DNA of 64,000 bases from Paraescarpia echinospica (Eukaryota; Annelida; Polychaeta; Sabellida; Siboglinidae). This document shows positions 11,590 to 23,667 of this stretch, in pieces; positions within the stretch are counted from its first letter, which is position 1, and every line of letters starts with the position of its first letter. The stretch is taken from NCBI GenBank assembly GCA_020002185.1, contig CM034543.1:9650302-9714301 (forward strand), in the 5' to 3' direction. Below the pieces are notes generated by a model that did not search any database, had not been told where the DNA came from, and saw only the letters and a program-made list of their open reading frames with translations. The position numbers and the translations under genes were made by a program.

Positions 11590-14500
11590 CATATATATAT
11601 ACAATTCGATTCCTACATTTTTGTAGGTAGTCTTTTCTGCTGGACACGCAATTAAAACGCCACTTTACATTGTTTTACTTTGACAAGGTATATTTACCTC
11701 AAATGAAGGGTTTTAAGGCAACACGCAACAGACAACATTTGTAAATTATCGCTCAAACAATGTCGAAACATTGCATATATATATAGATATATGTATGGTC
11801 AAATCCAACGAACGGGGGTCTTGGGGCTCCACATAAGGTCGAAAATAGAATTGCCTGGATCTGTTGTTCAGTTGTGGTATTAAATGTGCATAATATTGAG
11901 GCGACTTCACCATCAATTGGGCACACTCATTCACAACATTGACGATTTTTACAGTTGCTTTATGTTCAAAGGTATTTTCTATATGTTATCATCCGAGGAC
12001 CACAAGTTATCGTCCGTTGGCAGGACATAACCCACAGTACAAAGTTGTTGTGTTGGATATTTAACGTTTTGTGAATGGATAACATGTGGACAGTCGTTAT
12101 AACTTCAATATTGCCCCACTCTATTTTCTGAATGTGTTGTCATTACTTGTACAACAAGACAAACACGTTGTAGATAAGTGCAAACATTTTATATTTAAGC
12201 GGACGATGTGTTTTATCCATTGGTATTTATGTTATGGACGTAACCTCCAAATTTGAAGCACAAGACACTCAGACAAAATGGTACTCGGACGATAACACAA
12301 TCAGTATAGAATCTGGAATATTAATAATTACCAGTAAATTATGAAAGTGCCTTAGTACATGTTGTTGATGTTGCAATATTAGCCACACCTATATCCCTTA
12401 AGTATGTATACCTTGTTCTCTGCTGTCCTCTTCTTGGTATTCCGAGTGCTAAAGTTGTTGAATAATCGTATATTTTCTACTTCTGCAGAGGCTTCCACAA
12501 TCCCAACCTCAAGCCTCCCCCATTTCCAGTTTCCTCGAGTGCGGGTCATGTATGCTACTTCAAACATGGTATCGGTCGTGATACGCACCACCCGGTCCAC
12601 GTACCATTTCTTGTTAAATCTAACGGCCAACCAACTGTCTACCACCACTTTTTGTACTCCCATTTCCGACTCCCTTTCTTTAACTGCACCGTGATTCTCT
12701 TCATTTTCATTCACTTCTATCCCCTTCACATCAACCTTTTTCTCCTGCACCTCCTTTTCCTTTGCTGCATTCTCGCCGACTTCTGTCTCCTGCACCTCAA
12801 TCTTCCTCACATCCACCTGTTTCTCCTGCACCTCCTTTTCCTTTGCTACATTCTCCGTGACCTCTGTCTCCTGCACCCCTAACTTCCTCACATTCACCTC
12901 TTTCTCATGCACCTCTGTTTCATTGTCTGCCACTGCTGTCTTTCTTCTCTCGATCTGCATAAATGTTTTCGTCCACCTTACACACGTAGGGTGGAAAAAA
13001 CCCTTTGTTCATAGCAGCAATCTTGGAAGTATGATGTCTCTCTCGAATAATCATGCATGGACCCACTGGCAAGATCGTATGTGCATTTATGATGCCCGGC
13101 ACTGCTGTCACCTTACAAGAATCTAGCATACCCTTGCAACGCTGCACCTAATTGTGGTCTTCGCTTCTCTGAGCCTGTTACAGAATTCACCGCTGTTGGT
13201 GATGATCTTTCCACTCTTGACAAGATGTCAGCCTTTTTCTTTATAGCCGCAAATTGGCCCGCTACAAAGACAAGATAAAACATGTCAGCACAATGCAGTA
13301 TTATTATTACCAGCGTATTGTGTTATCGTCCATGGCTCACGGTTATCGACCGTGGCTCCCTCTAGAAAGCACTACTTTATTTTAATTTGGCCAAAATAAC
13401 CTCTCCACAGTGTGCGTAACATACAAAAGCTTGGGATAGAATGCTAAACTTTTACTATTTTGCAGATTATTTGGTATGACAGCTTTTTCCAAATCCTAAT
13501 AAATCAGGAAATAATGTACAAATTCTACCGACACCGATCTAATACCAAGCATAATGGTAATTAATGCACATAATGAGTCAAATTGGACAGGAAGATATAT
13601 TGGCTATCATATGACACACACACAATGGGATATTAAGATTCTATTTCACACAATGCCTTTCTTAATGCAGTATTACTATTAACAACGTATTGCGTTATTA
13701 TCCGTGGTTCATTGTTATCGACCGTGGCCCCCTTTTAAAAAACTCTCATGAAACATTGTATCCCGCATTTTTATACCTCATGCGTTATGACATGTGGTCG
13801 TCATCGAGAGGCACATATAACATCACGTTCGAGCACTATCACGCATAAATAACATGTATTTGACTGTTATCGTAGATCAGAATAGTCTAGCAAAAACAAT
13901 TTACATGTAGCAAAACAGTAATAAATCAGGAAGTATACTTATTTAGTGCGAACTTTTGTAGCGCACATTAACAAGATGATGAACGGTCGCTAGGTTTCGC
14001 TGGAAGCCGATAGAGGCTACTCAAAAGCATTCGAAACACTACCACCGTCTCGCGGATCGGACGATAAATATAATCGGACGGTAACTTTATGTTTTTCCCG
14101 GGCCATAGAATACAGAGAAAATATTTTGGGTGAGTCCAAATGACTATTCTGATAGCCAGAGAGATGTTCTTTAGTAGGAATAAAAATCTCCTACTATTCT
14201 TCACAAGTTTGTGTTAAAACGAAAGAAACAACGGCCCCGGATGATAATGCGAAAAACTTCTCCAAACCTGAGTCGGCGGAAAAAAAAGAAAAAAAGAAAA
14301 TTACCAAAAGGTACAGCTAAAAAATAGCTGTGCATTTTGGTACTACACATGTTAGTATATATGTACTGCTAAATATGCATGTTATAGATTCATAATTTTA
14401 CATGAATATGCCATTAGGAAAAATGGTCCTCGGACGATAACACAAATATTCCCCATGACCAATATATTGAGGAAAAATCAGGTTATTTGCTAATTGCATT

Positions 14501-14810
14501 AATCACAAGGCAGTAATAACATAGACGCATGTGGTGTTCTAATAAAGTAATAAACACGGTGCACATTCATGGTTTACGATGATTTCTAACTGATTTAAAA
14601 AAAATACAAAGGTCAACATTAAACAAATGGCCCAAAACCACCCGTTTATCAGCTTTAGATCCAAAGATTTCCAAACTAGAAAAAAAACTATACATCCCTC
14701 GAAAAGTATCATCGAGCCGGATAAACCCAGCATGTCTCCACTCTTTTAGTCACATAATTACCCTAGATACATATCTAACCATGCCGCGTACCCCGTTAGT
14801 TGGATTTGAC

Positions 14811-14846
<36 letters not shown>

Positions 14847-17800
14847 ACCTTGATTCAGAAAACAACCACAGAGATTACTGCATTAGAGACTGACGTATCC
14901 ATGCAGCAAAAAGCTTTTCCAACTCTCACAGGAAACAATTTGAATGAGGGGGCAAGGATAAAAGAGAGAGTATTTATGGGCGATTCAATTCTGAGAAAAA
15001 CAGACAAGAATATATGCGAGGGAAAGGACGTTGTTGTATGTCTACCGGGGGCTAGGATAGAGCATGTGACCGAATGAGTAGAGAAGGTATTGGGGCATGG
15101 CAAGTACACGTAGGGACAAAGAATGCAGACAAGGAGGGAACAACTGGGATAGTTCAGAAGTACAGACATCTAGTAAGAAAGCTAAAGCAGATTGCGAAGA
15201 AGCTGTTTGGTGTAACATAGTTACAGGAAACTCAACGTTAACGGTTGGATTAGTTTATCGAAGTCCAAACATAAGCATAGAAGAGAATGAAAAAATACAA
15301 AACGTTATAAGGGAAGTGAGCAAACGGGACTGTGTTATTATGGGGGATTTCAACCATGAGCATATAAAATGGGCGTGTCTACAGAGTATGGGTAGTGAGG
15401 ACCACAAGTTTTTAGTTTTAGTACAATATAGTTTCCTTTCTCAACATGTGCTAGAACCAATCAGGGGAGAGAATGTGTTAGACATAGTTTTGTCCTCACA
15501 TAATGAATTAGTTGACAATGTCAGGATATATATGTGAGCCACTGGGAAATAGTGATCACAACCAGATACATTTTACCATCAAAGTAAAATCAGAAAGGAA
15601 TAGTAAAAAGCAGTATAGGAGAAATTTCCGCAAAGGAAAATATTAGGACATAAGGAAACATTTAGCAAAGATAGACTGGAATAACACACTGAAGAATAAG
15701 ACAGCAACAGAATGCTGAAATATCTTAAATATAGAAATTGAATGCATCATCGTCAAATTTGTTCCCTTAAAAAAACACGGGAAACGGTCCAAAAAGAAAC
15801 ACTTATCGACAGAAGCCATTAGAAAAATTAAGTATAACCAAATAATGTGGAAGTCATATAGACGTACTGGAAATGACGAAGAATACAACATTTATAAAGA
15901 AGCACTAAACCAAGCTACAGCTGAAATTAGAAATTCAATGAGAAACTATGAACATAAATTAGCTTGTAATATAAAACAAGACAGCAAGAGTTTTTATGCG
16001 TATGTTCGAAGCAAACAGAAAGTTCAGGATAAGGTCGGTCCTCTAGAAGACAGTGCTGGAAATATAATATCAGAAGGATTCTTAATGGCAGAAGACCTGA
16101 ATGAGTATTTTAGTTCAGTGTTTACGAGAGAAGACACTAGTTCACTGCTAGTACCAGAGGCTAATTTCAAGGGGGCAGAATCAGACTATTTAAGACAGTT
16201 AATTGTAACCCCAGAAATGGTAGCTACGAAAATTAGGGCTATGAAGGATAATAAATCACCTGGAGTGGATGGTATTCCACCCAAACTACTATTGGAAATT
16301 GTAGAACAAATTAGCATACCGCTTGCAACAGTTTTCAACTTGTCATTAGAAGAGGGAGTGTTTCCTTTAGAATGGAAAGAAGCAAACATTATACCGTTAT
16401 TCAAAAATGGTTCGAGAAACAAGTCAAATAATTATAGACCAGTTAGTTTAACATCGGTGATTTGTAAATTATTAGAAAGACTAATTAAAGATCACATGGT
16501 GGATTTTCTTGTTAAACATAACTTGATAAACCCATCTCAACATGGGTTTCTAAAAGTGAGGTCATGCTTAACAAATACGTTATGGTTTTTTGAAGATATC
16601 ACTAAGTGGGTAGATGATGGATCACCAGTAGATATCATCTATTTAGATTTTCAAAAAGCTTTCGACAAAGTGCCTCATCAGAGATTACTGCTTAAACTAA
16701 ATGCCCATGGCATAGGAAATGGTATAATTAACTGGATAGAGAAATGGCTGATTGACAGAAGACAACGGGTAGTTGTTGATGGGGAGGCTTCAAACTGGAA
16801 ATCAGTTTTGAGTGGGGTTCCACAGGGATCAGTACTGGGACCTATATTATTCTTAATATATATAAACGATTTGGACGATGATATAGCTAACAAGGTGTTG
16901 AAATTTGCAAATGATACAAAAGTGTTTAGAAGGATTAAAAGTGATGGAGATATACAGCATTTACAACATGATCTTGACAGGTTGATCAAATGGTCTGAAA
17001 AGTGGCAAATGTTGTTCAATTTTTGGGAAATATAAATGCCACACAGGACATGGGAACGAATATGTAGAATATACATTGGGGGAACTGCACTAAATACTAC
17101 TTTAAAAGAAAAAAACTTAAGTATACCTTATAGGACATTGGTCCGTCAATATCATTGTTCATCCTCATGCCATGGGGCTGGATTAGTGAACACCTGGGGA
17201 TATCAACAATGCTGGAATTATATAAACCAGTAGCTTTCGAAAGGAATTTTTTTTATAGACGAATGCTTACCTTTTGGTTAGTGAAGTTGTTGGAAACAAC
17301 ACGTTATTCTGTAAAGAAGAGATATGAAAAGAAAATGATATATTATTATCCTGTCATCTAACGTATATTAAAACGGAACGTACTGAACTTTTCAGATTGA
17401 TGGAGAAGTACCCTGCAACGAAAGCTCTTTTCAAGAATGTTAACGTTGACGACATTCACAGTCCAGAATTTGCGGCTCACGGAGTTCGAGTGGCTAACGG
17501 TGTACTACTGACTATGCGCTCATTAAACAAACCAGAACTTCTCGCGGAAATCACGTCGCATATGGCGGCTCAGCACGCGGCGATAGACGGGGTCAAGGCA
17601 GAATACTTCGACGTGAGTAAATTTATCATCGTGAGCAATAGGAGGTAGTAGAACAGCAATGACGTTAGCTCATCTTATGAACCTCGAACTCAATCAGTAC
17701 ACACCGGCGTCTGGCATGAGACGCACTTACTATGTTCCACATTTACTGAACTAGAGTGGGTATATGTGTGTGCGTGCGTGTGCGTGCGTGCGTATGTGTG

Positions 17801-18414
17801 CGTGCGTGCGTATGTCCGTGCGTGTGTGCGATAGTGCGTGTGAGTGTAATTTTGTGTTTGTGTGTGTGTTTTTTTTTATGTGTTTTTGTGTGTGGTTGTG
17901 TCTGCGCTGGTGTGTGTTTGTGAGTGTGTTTTTGGGTTTGTGTGTGTGTGTGGCTGTGTTTTTCTAATTCAATTTCAGGTGTGTATTTACGTGCTTATGT
18001 TCCTAAGTGTTTGTGAATACGCAGAATCTTATCAAATGCTCATAGCGTTAACAGTATATTTGTATTTCAATTAAACACTTAAAATATTACAAAATAAAAT
18101 TAATATTCAAATGTTAAAAACATTACAATCAATGCATTTATATCGCATCAATGTGCATATGAAATCATATATAATTTAACGTACAAATGCGAGGAAATGT
18201 GAGTCTTATTCCACCATATATGATATTGACCTTTATATATTGTCTCCTAAATCACTATGAAATCACATTTCTATCGCAGTGTCGTTTTTGTTTGCAGTTC
18301 ATGCATCAGAGATTGAAAGAGGACTTTGGTTTATTGGTGGACAATTTCAATCAGGACGCCTGGGACAACTGCTTCGGTCCCATAATCAAGGCAATCACAG
18401 CACGATTTCCTTGA
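9720..18414 (+). CDS. Annelid-type extracellular globin (intact, three exons)
   Basis: Exons are 9720-9889, 17396-17612 and 18298-18414, giving 167 codons with no stop. Residues 1-19 form a signal peptide; CSRED follows and carries the N-terminal cysteine. Exon 2 has the [13 protein letters not shown] region, AAHGVRV (distal histidine, E helix) and [11 protein letters not shown] (proximal histidine, F helix). Exon 3 has [10 protein letters not shown], with the second cysteine of the intrachain disulfide. Donors are GTACGT and GTGAGT, acceptors end in CAG, and phases are 2 then 0, matching the classic globin intron positions. The length fits secreted annelid globins. An AATAAA follows at 18429. 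Intron 1 (7.5 kb) holds LINE L2. The role is inferred: oxygen binding in a secreted hemoglobin. The A-helix region is rather divergent, so a specialised paralogue is possible. Confidence 0.85.
10425..10900. repeat. Repeat R2 (inverted relative to 775-1262)
   Basis: Intronic DNA whose reverse complement matches 775-1262 and 40480-40740 plus 42215-42317. It contains no gene. It runs directly into repeat R1 at 10901. Confidence 0.75.
10901..11560 (+). repeat. Dispersed repeat R1, copy 2
   Basis: This is a near-identical direct copy of 1-680, differing mainly in the AT tracts and scattered single bases. It lies in intron 1 of the intact globin. The inverted third copy is at 39820-40369. Confidence 0.9.
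11985..14443. mobile_element. Possible DNA transposon remnant with short inverted ends
   Basis: The words gttatcatccgaggac at 11985-12000 and, inverted, ggtcctcggacgataacac at 14425-14443 look like matching ends; a further inverted copy is at 12280-12298. Related words (gttatcgaccgtgg) recur inside, with a direct repeat of about 60 bp at 13300-13365 and 13670-13730. A broken minus-strand coding region (12379-13147) lies between the ends. No transposase motif or target duplication was identified, so the element is an inference. Confidence 0.4.
12379..13147 (-). pseudogene. Broken ORF with charged heptad-like repeats, probably transposon-derived
   Basis: Two minus-strand frames abut. The upstream part (13147-12920) includes [17 protein letters not shown] and a pair of cysteines. 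The downstream part (12960-12379, 193 codons) has three degenerate repeats of about 25 residues built on [17 protein letters not shown], likely coiled coil, and then a region [18 protein letters not shown] with aromatic-rich continuation. That last pattern resembles small Tudor/SH3-like modules I have seen in transposon-derived invertebrate proteins, but I cannot name the family. A frameshift near 12950 separates the parts. It lies in intron 1 of the intact globin. Confidence 0.4.
14444..14859. other. Intronic DNA; no gene seen
   Basis: AT-rich DNA with an (AT)n tract at 14811-14845 immediately before LINE L2. The 64-codon minus frame at 14733-14539 shows no recognisable features. Confidence 0.4.
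14860..17115 (+). mobile_element. CR1/L2-like LINE copy L2, internally deleted
   Basis: From left to right: an ORF1 segment with the SGNH-esterase start motif [11 protein letters not shown] (14970-15010); a break near 15190, where ORF1 is joined to the middle of the endonuclease; the endonuclease [11 protein letters not shown] motif; then a long open reverse-transcriptase frame, 15845-17035 (396 codons), with [48 protein letters not shown] and a changed active-site box (FANDTKVF where copy L5 has FADDTKVF). The copy stops at about 17115 without the C-terminal region and tail present in L1 and L5, so its 3-prime end was lost by deletion. It sits in intron 1 of the intact globin. Confidence 0.9.
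15845..17035 (+). pseudogene. LINE reverse transcriptase frame of copy L2
   Basis: An uninterrupted 396-codon frame covers the end of the ORF2 linker and the whole fingers-palm-thumb core. The palm carries [10 protein letters not shown] (first catalytic aspartate) and FANDTKVF, in which the first aspartate of the FADD box is an asparagine (AAT at about 16910). That change alone should inactivate the enzyme. The endonuclease part lies upstream in other frames, so this is not a working ORF2. Confidence 0.85.
17762..17965. repeat. Degenerate (GT)n tract
   Basis: GTGC/GTGT-rich low-complexity DNA in intron 2 of the intact globin, the counterpart of the (CA)n tract at 4145-4312 in globin B. The cysteine/valine ORFs across it are artefacts. 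Confidence 0.9.
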
Positions 18415-18428
18415 ATTCCGTTGTATGA

Positions 18429-18434
18429 AATAAA
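18429..18434 (+). terminator. Polyadenylation signal of the intact globin
   Basis: AATAAA lies 15 bases after the stop codon of exon 3 and is followed by an A-rich run. The position fits a very short 3-prime UTR. Other signals further downstream cannot be excluded. Confidence 0.5.
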
Positions 18435-19329
18435 AAAAAATTAGATGTATCGTCAACATAGATCTATGCGTAAATAAACAGTTTCACTGTCACTATCTCG
18501 ACCTCTCGTGGAAGCAATTAACTAAGCTGCAATTATTGCCCGAAGACTATTTTATTCATATATACTTTTCTTATCGTTTTGACAAACATACACGCACACA
18601 CACACTGTCACACACAAACTAGTAGCGTGGTTGATTTTTTGAAGGTTCGTACGAGATAGTGTTGCAGATTTTCGCCGCCGAGGGGGTATTGTTGGTCCTG
18701 AAAATGTTGCTTACGTCAATGTTTCATTTCACTACGCAAATACGACCCTCCATGAGAATTACTTCAGACGGGCAGAATTTTTTCTCAGCGGGGGTACTTA
18801 CGCACCTTTCGAACCGCACGCCTTCGGGTCTGTATGCATATATTCACTTACGAACTGATTTGTTAGTGTAAAGCAACCAGACAACATGTGTTCAATCCCG
18901 TAAACAAGACTGCGACTGTCTCGTTATCAGGACTTCGCGATAACTGGCCCGAAGTACAATCTGGCTAGATATCAATGCCTTATGGCACCCATTTGTCTGG
19001 TAGCGTGTGTGATCCCGTGGGAATGCAGTGGTGAAGGCACGCCATCCGTGCAGGTGGGAAAAAGGAACCCCAATGGAAAACAAAGCGTCTTCTTTGACCT
19101 CTGGGAATATGTTCAGTCATTTTACGAGTGATCAGCCATAAACGTGGGAAACGCTATACCGGCGAATCTAATGAGGACTTATGAAGAGTACGTCAAAAGA
19201 AGCGTAAACGTATTGAAAACTTTTGACCCCCTCAAACCCCCGTTGTCAATGTAACAAACATAATGGTTATCGTAATGAGGAAATATACTATAATTGCATA
19301 CGGTTTCCAGTTATACCTAAATGAATGAA
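18435..19329. other. Globin 3-prime flank; no gene seen
   Basis: The block 18440-19090 is the reverse complement of DNA at about 36840-37530 beyond globin D exon 3, including a well-kept stretch at 18880-19090. From 19090 to 19329 nothing was recognised. Confidence 0.55.
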
Positions 19330-19800
19330 TGAAAGTTTATTGAACAACATAACACATTCACAGCATGGTGTGCTGCTCCTGCTGAAACGACACAGCTGAC
19401 ATCATAGACTTATATGTTGCTATGCCCTTCTCAAATACAACACGAATTATAAATAAATTAGAAAATAATATTCACAACTCATATATAAATTTTTTAACAT
19501 GGTGCTTGTGTTACTGGTAGATTACTTTTTATACCCTTTACGGTGAGTGACAGCAGTCGGAGGGTGGTGTTTGTATTTTTTTAACATAGAACAGTTTGCT
19601 TTGTGTGGCATCATGTATGTGAATAGCTGCGATTGGTTCAAATAATGCTTGAACACGACCATTTAAAGAATGGTTGCTTGCTTTATAAAATATAGTCATA
19701 GTCTTGTAGAGAAATAGAGATGTATGATCATGGTAATTAAGGATATAAATAATCCGTATAACTTTTTCTAAAAACCATCTTATAATGTTTAACAATAAAA
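19330..19800 (-). mobile_element. Non-LTR retrotransposon 3-prime remnant
   Basis: Read on the minus strand, the frame 19795-19538 includes TIFYKASNHSLNGRVQALF and AIHIHDATQSKLFYVKK, the pattern found near the C terminus of Jockey/L2-type ORF2 proteins (a histidine-rich YNTRQ-like box). Downstream the frame is broken by stops. The strand ends at 19330-19345 with ATTCATTCATTC repeats after an AATAAAC, as expected for a LINE tail. Confidence 0.55.
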
Positions 19801-20135
19801 AAAACAGCCTAGAACAGATGTGAATATAGTTTTGAATGGAAAAAACCTATATATATATATGGGGGGTTTATCCGCAAAACACGTTATCTTTATCCGCCAA
19901 AAATGAGTTAATATCGGTTTTATTCTGACATTTAGCAGGTAATCAGGGAGGCAAAAGCGTTTCGTTATATCCAACGTTATCACCGATTGAAATAACGATT
20001 TCGCCGCAAAGCGAGTTAAGCGACAATGCAGGTTTGCAGCAGATCGCGTTACATCCGATCCGCCATTTTGTTTGTTTGTGGGAGTCGATTTTTCTTTTCG
20101 CTAATCTACGTCCATCTGCTCGATCATACGATAAT
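19801..20135. other. Spacer with two similar inverted segments; no gene seen
   Basis: The spacer between two minus-strand LINEs contains paired words such as gttatctttatccgcc and, nearby, cgcgttacatccgatccgcc. It may be a small degenerate inverted repeat. Nothing coding was recognised. Confidence 0.35.
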
Positions 20136-21335
20136 TTATTAACAAGATTTAAAAAGATGGCCATCCAGAATATGTATTCTAGATGGCAGGTGGACAAGGA
20201 AGCCTTTTGGCTTATCGAGAGTCCAATACTTGTTATGTACGTGTATCCCGCCCTTTCAAGGTATGTGTCGATTTTATTTTTAAACATATTTACGCTACCA
20301 ACACCAGCACAATCAGGAGATAATATGTTCCAATCATTTACAGTCCTTTGTGAGAATGAGAACTTTCTTATATATAATCTACACTGCTCCTTTACTAATG
20401 TAACTTCAAGTCCTCTGGTCCTTCTATCTTTCTTAACTGAGAACAAAATATTTCTATCAATATTTTCATAACCATTCAATATTTTAAACATTTCTATCTG
20501 ATCTCCTCTCACTCTCCTGGTCTCTAGTGTTGTTAAACCACATTTTTAGGCGTATTTCGTAACTCTGTTTTGGTATCGTTTTAGATGCTCTCCTCTGCAC
20601 TCTTTCTAGCATATATATATATATATGTTCTTCCTGCGATATGGCCTCCACACTTGAATACAATATTCTAAATGAGGCCTCACTATTGTTTTGTACTGCC
20701 GTATTATTAGCTCTTTTTCCTTATACGTTATGTTTCGCCTAATTAATCCACGGATTTGATTTCCCTTTGAAGCTGCAATTCCGCACTGCTCTGAAACCTT
20801 CATATCGGCACTAATGGTTAACCCTAAGTCCTTTTCTTTTACAGAACCTCCCATTGTATATTATACATCTTCGTTCCCATGTCCTGTGTCGAGGCATTTA
20901 CATTTCCCAAAATTGAACAACATTTGCCATTTTTCAGACCATTTTATCAATCTGTGAAGATCATCTTGTAAATGCTATCGATCTTCATCACGTTTAATCC
21001 TTCTAAACAATTTGTTATCATCCGCAAATTTCAACAACTTGCTTGTATCATCGTCCAAATCATTGATATATATTAAGAATAATATAGGACCCAGTACTGA
21101 TCCCTGTGATACCCCACTCAAAACTGATTTCCAGTTTGAAGCCTCCCCATCAACTTCTACACGTTGTCTTCTCTCAATCAGCCATTTTTCTATCCAGTTT
21201 ATTATACCATTTCCTATGCCATGGGCCTTTATTTTAAGCAGTAATATTTGATGTGGCACTTTGTCGAAAGCTTTCTGAAAATTTAAGTAGATGATATCAA
21301 CTGGTGATCCCTCGTCTACCCAGTTATTGATGTTT
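20136..21335 (-). mobile_element. CR1/L2-like LINE copy L3, 5-prime truncated
   Basis: On the minus strand it starts abruptly at about 21335 inside the reverse transcriptase ([21 protein letters not shown]), reads [20 protein letters not shown] and FADDNKLF, and passes through the linker (MGGSVKEKDLGLTISAD) to the C-terminal region. It ends with the family 3-prime UTR near 20140. Several frameshifts and stops break it. Sequence and order match L5 (45610-46830). The aspartate of LDFQ is asparagine here. Confidence 0.88.
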
Positions 21336-22202
21336 ACGAAACGACATGAATTCGTTCGACGGATTATCGTACAGAGTAACAATAACTCCGTTCCCACGAA
21401 AAAGGAAAAGGGGGCCGAATCAGCAGCAGATTGATAAGAAGCGTCGTCACTGCGGTGGTGGGAATATCCCATAAATAGCCTACGGCTACACTGCCTAGGC
21501 TATGCGAATCGACTGACAGAAGGTGACATTCTCATGCACTACACGCTGTTTTATTCGGTATTAACAACACCCCAGCAGGATGAAACGATACTGCGCCTAA
21601 TGGACGTGATGAAGCCTCGTGTTATTATTCATTGAGGAAGTCAGGCTACGTGACAAGGCGATGTCTGTCAAATAGTATTTGTAATAAAAATAAAATAATA
21701 CAAATTTGTGATAGTAATACAGTCTTGTGTCATGCATGTCAACTGCTATTACTGTATTGGTAATAAACCCTAGAACTAATATTTCACTTTTGACGGTTTT
21801 GTGTTATTTATGATTATTTTTTATTAATACTATTTTTATTAATAATATCATTTTATTATAATTATCGTATTTTGTGTTTATTGGTAATGCATTTGCTTTC
21901 ATCATAACACATTTTAAACGTCTCAGTGACTGCAGGTGTTTGAGTTATGTACCGATTATCACAGCTATAAGCAATTGAGCATGGACATAACGTGTTTTGC
22001 AACAAAACACTTTCATGATTTTGTTTGAAACAATTTATATTTCCTTCACATTTAAAATGAACAGTTTGTATTATAGTATCTAGTGATATAAACTAAACCC
22101 TCACTAAACCAATCAAATATAATACGTAGCTGTGTGCAATAGAAAACATGTTTTTTCTCTGAATTCACATGACGGATATAATGCGTTTGGTGAATAAACC
22201 CC
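21336..22202. other. Intergenic DNA; no gene recognised
   Basis: This lies between the LINE L3 start and a microsatellite. The part 21340-21480 has higher GC content and reads through from the LINE frame on the minus strand, but shows no known domain. The remainder is AT-rich. Confidence 0.4.
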
Positions 22203-22460
<258 letters not shown>

Positions 22461-22535
22461 GTGTGGGTATGCGTAAGAGTTCAACGAACACCACAAAAGG
22501 GACCTTTAGGACGCAAGCATAATGTCAGCCCGTTA

Positions 22536-23664
22536 AGCCGGCATTACACTATGCAACGTGGTTGCAAGCAACGAGGCGATGTTGACGTCATTGAGAAAGG
22601 TCAAGGCCGAATGATGCTGCTTACGTAACGTAATCTCAACAATGGTGTTCATTCAGTCTCTGATATGACAAGTCATTGAGTACAAATATATTGATCGGTG
22701 TTTAGGCAATTTTATGGCATCCTTATGGGCCATCAACATTTAAAAAAAGTATTACAGATTAATACAAAATGCACTTTTTATTAAGCTAACTGTACACATT
22801 ACTTCAAACTATTCTGAAATAATTCACGTTATATGCAAGTAGTTCATATATATAATGAAATAAATGAAATTTTGGTACAGTTTTAAAATTGCATTCTGTG
22901 ATCGTACACCAACAAGCGTTTTATTGAATAATATATAGTACACATTTGTGGTGTAAATTCTAAGAAACCTAATTATATTCCTGTGTGCATATCATTATTT
23001 CAACATAAAAACTTGTCAATATTGAAAAATATGTTAAATATGCTGCAAATGTTTTACCTTTTAATATGAGCATATTTATCTTTTAATATGAGCGTATAGT
23101 TTACCAAGGCAACTAGTTTCCAATGTTCATAATATAATTTTGAACAGTTGTTAAAACAAGAGTCGAACAACCAGCAGTGGATGATGAATATTTCTCAAGC
23201 TGCCACTGAAGCAATGCACCAATTTACTCCTAGTTTAAATTGTATAAGGAATAAATATTGGCTGACGAACATGCGAGACAGTGACATATTATTTTCAAAT
23301 GATACGTTATTGACTGGTCTAATCAACGTTGTATTCACTGGGTCTTTAAATTGAAGTTTGAGAAACCGAGACTGCGAAATTTTAATATTAATAAAAAGCT
23401 ACGTCGTCAAACAATCTAAGCTGCCGTGATCTTTTTACGGCGATGAAATAGTGATCGTGACAGTAATGATGATCGCATTATACAAACATTGGAATAGAGC
23501 ATTCCCTATTGCAAGATACACGTTGCAAGCAACATGAGACGCCGTCGCATGAGACTAAGCTGCATGCATTGTACTGTGTACAAGAGGCGTTCAGGCTGCG
23601 AATAGGTTGCAAGCGACCGTGTTTCCTGTCACATGGAACCAAGTTGCATAGTGTAAAGCCGGCT
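22536..23664. mobile_element. Harbinger-like MITE with TTA target duplication
   Basis: The ends are inverted repeats: AGCCGGCATTACACTATGC at 22536 and its near reverse complement ending GCCGGCT at 23664. Both are flanked by TTA (22533-22535 and 23665-23667), the usual 3-bp target duplication of the PIF/Harbinger superfamily. Similarity of the ends continues inward through ttgcaagc words for about 50 bp. The inside is AT-rich and has no transposase; the 68-codon frame at 23148-23354 shows nothing recognisable. Size is 1,129 bp. The superfamily assignment rests only on ends and target site. Confidence 0.75.
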
Positions 23665-23667
23665 TTA

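Larger units (their letters stand above)
8590..19090 (+). repeat. Left arm of a large inverted duplication
   Basis: In order, the upstream repeat R3, globin exon 1, intron repeats R2 and R1, globin exons 2 and 3, the (GT)n flank and a block at 18880-19090 all reappear reverse-complemented between 47615 and 36840. Differences between arms are mostly separate insertions: LINE L2 in this arm, and the RTE-like element, a LINE tail and LINE L5 in the other. The arms are clearly diverged, so this is a real old duplication and not an assembly fold-back. Confidence 0.8.

Noticed and set aside
18892..19083. Short minus-strand ORF in the conserved globin flank
   Set aside because: Its counterpart at 36840-37030 is not open, so conservation is at DNA level only.
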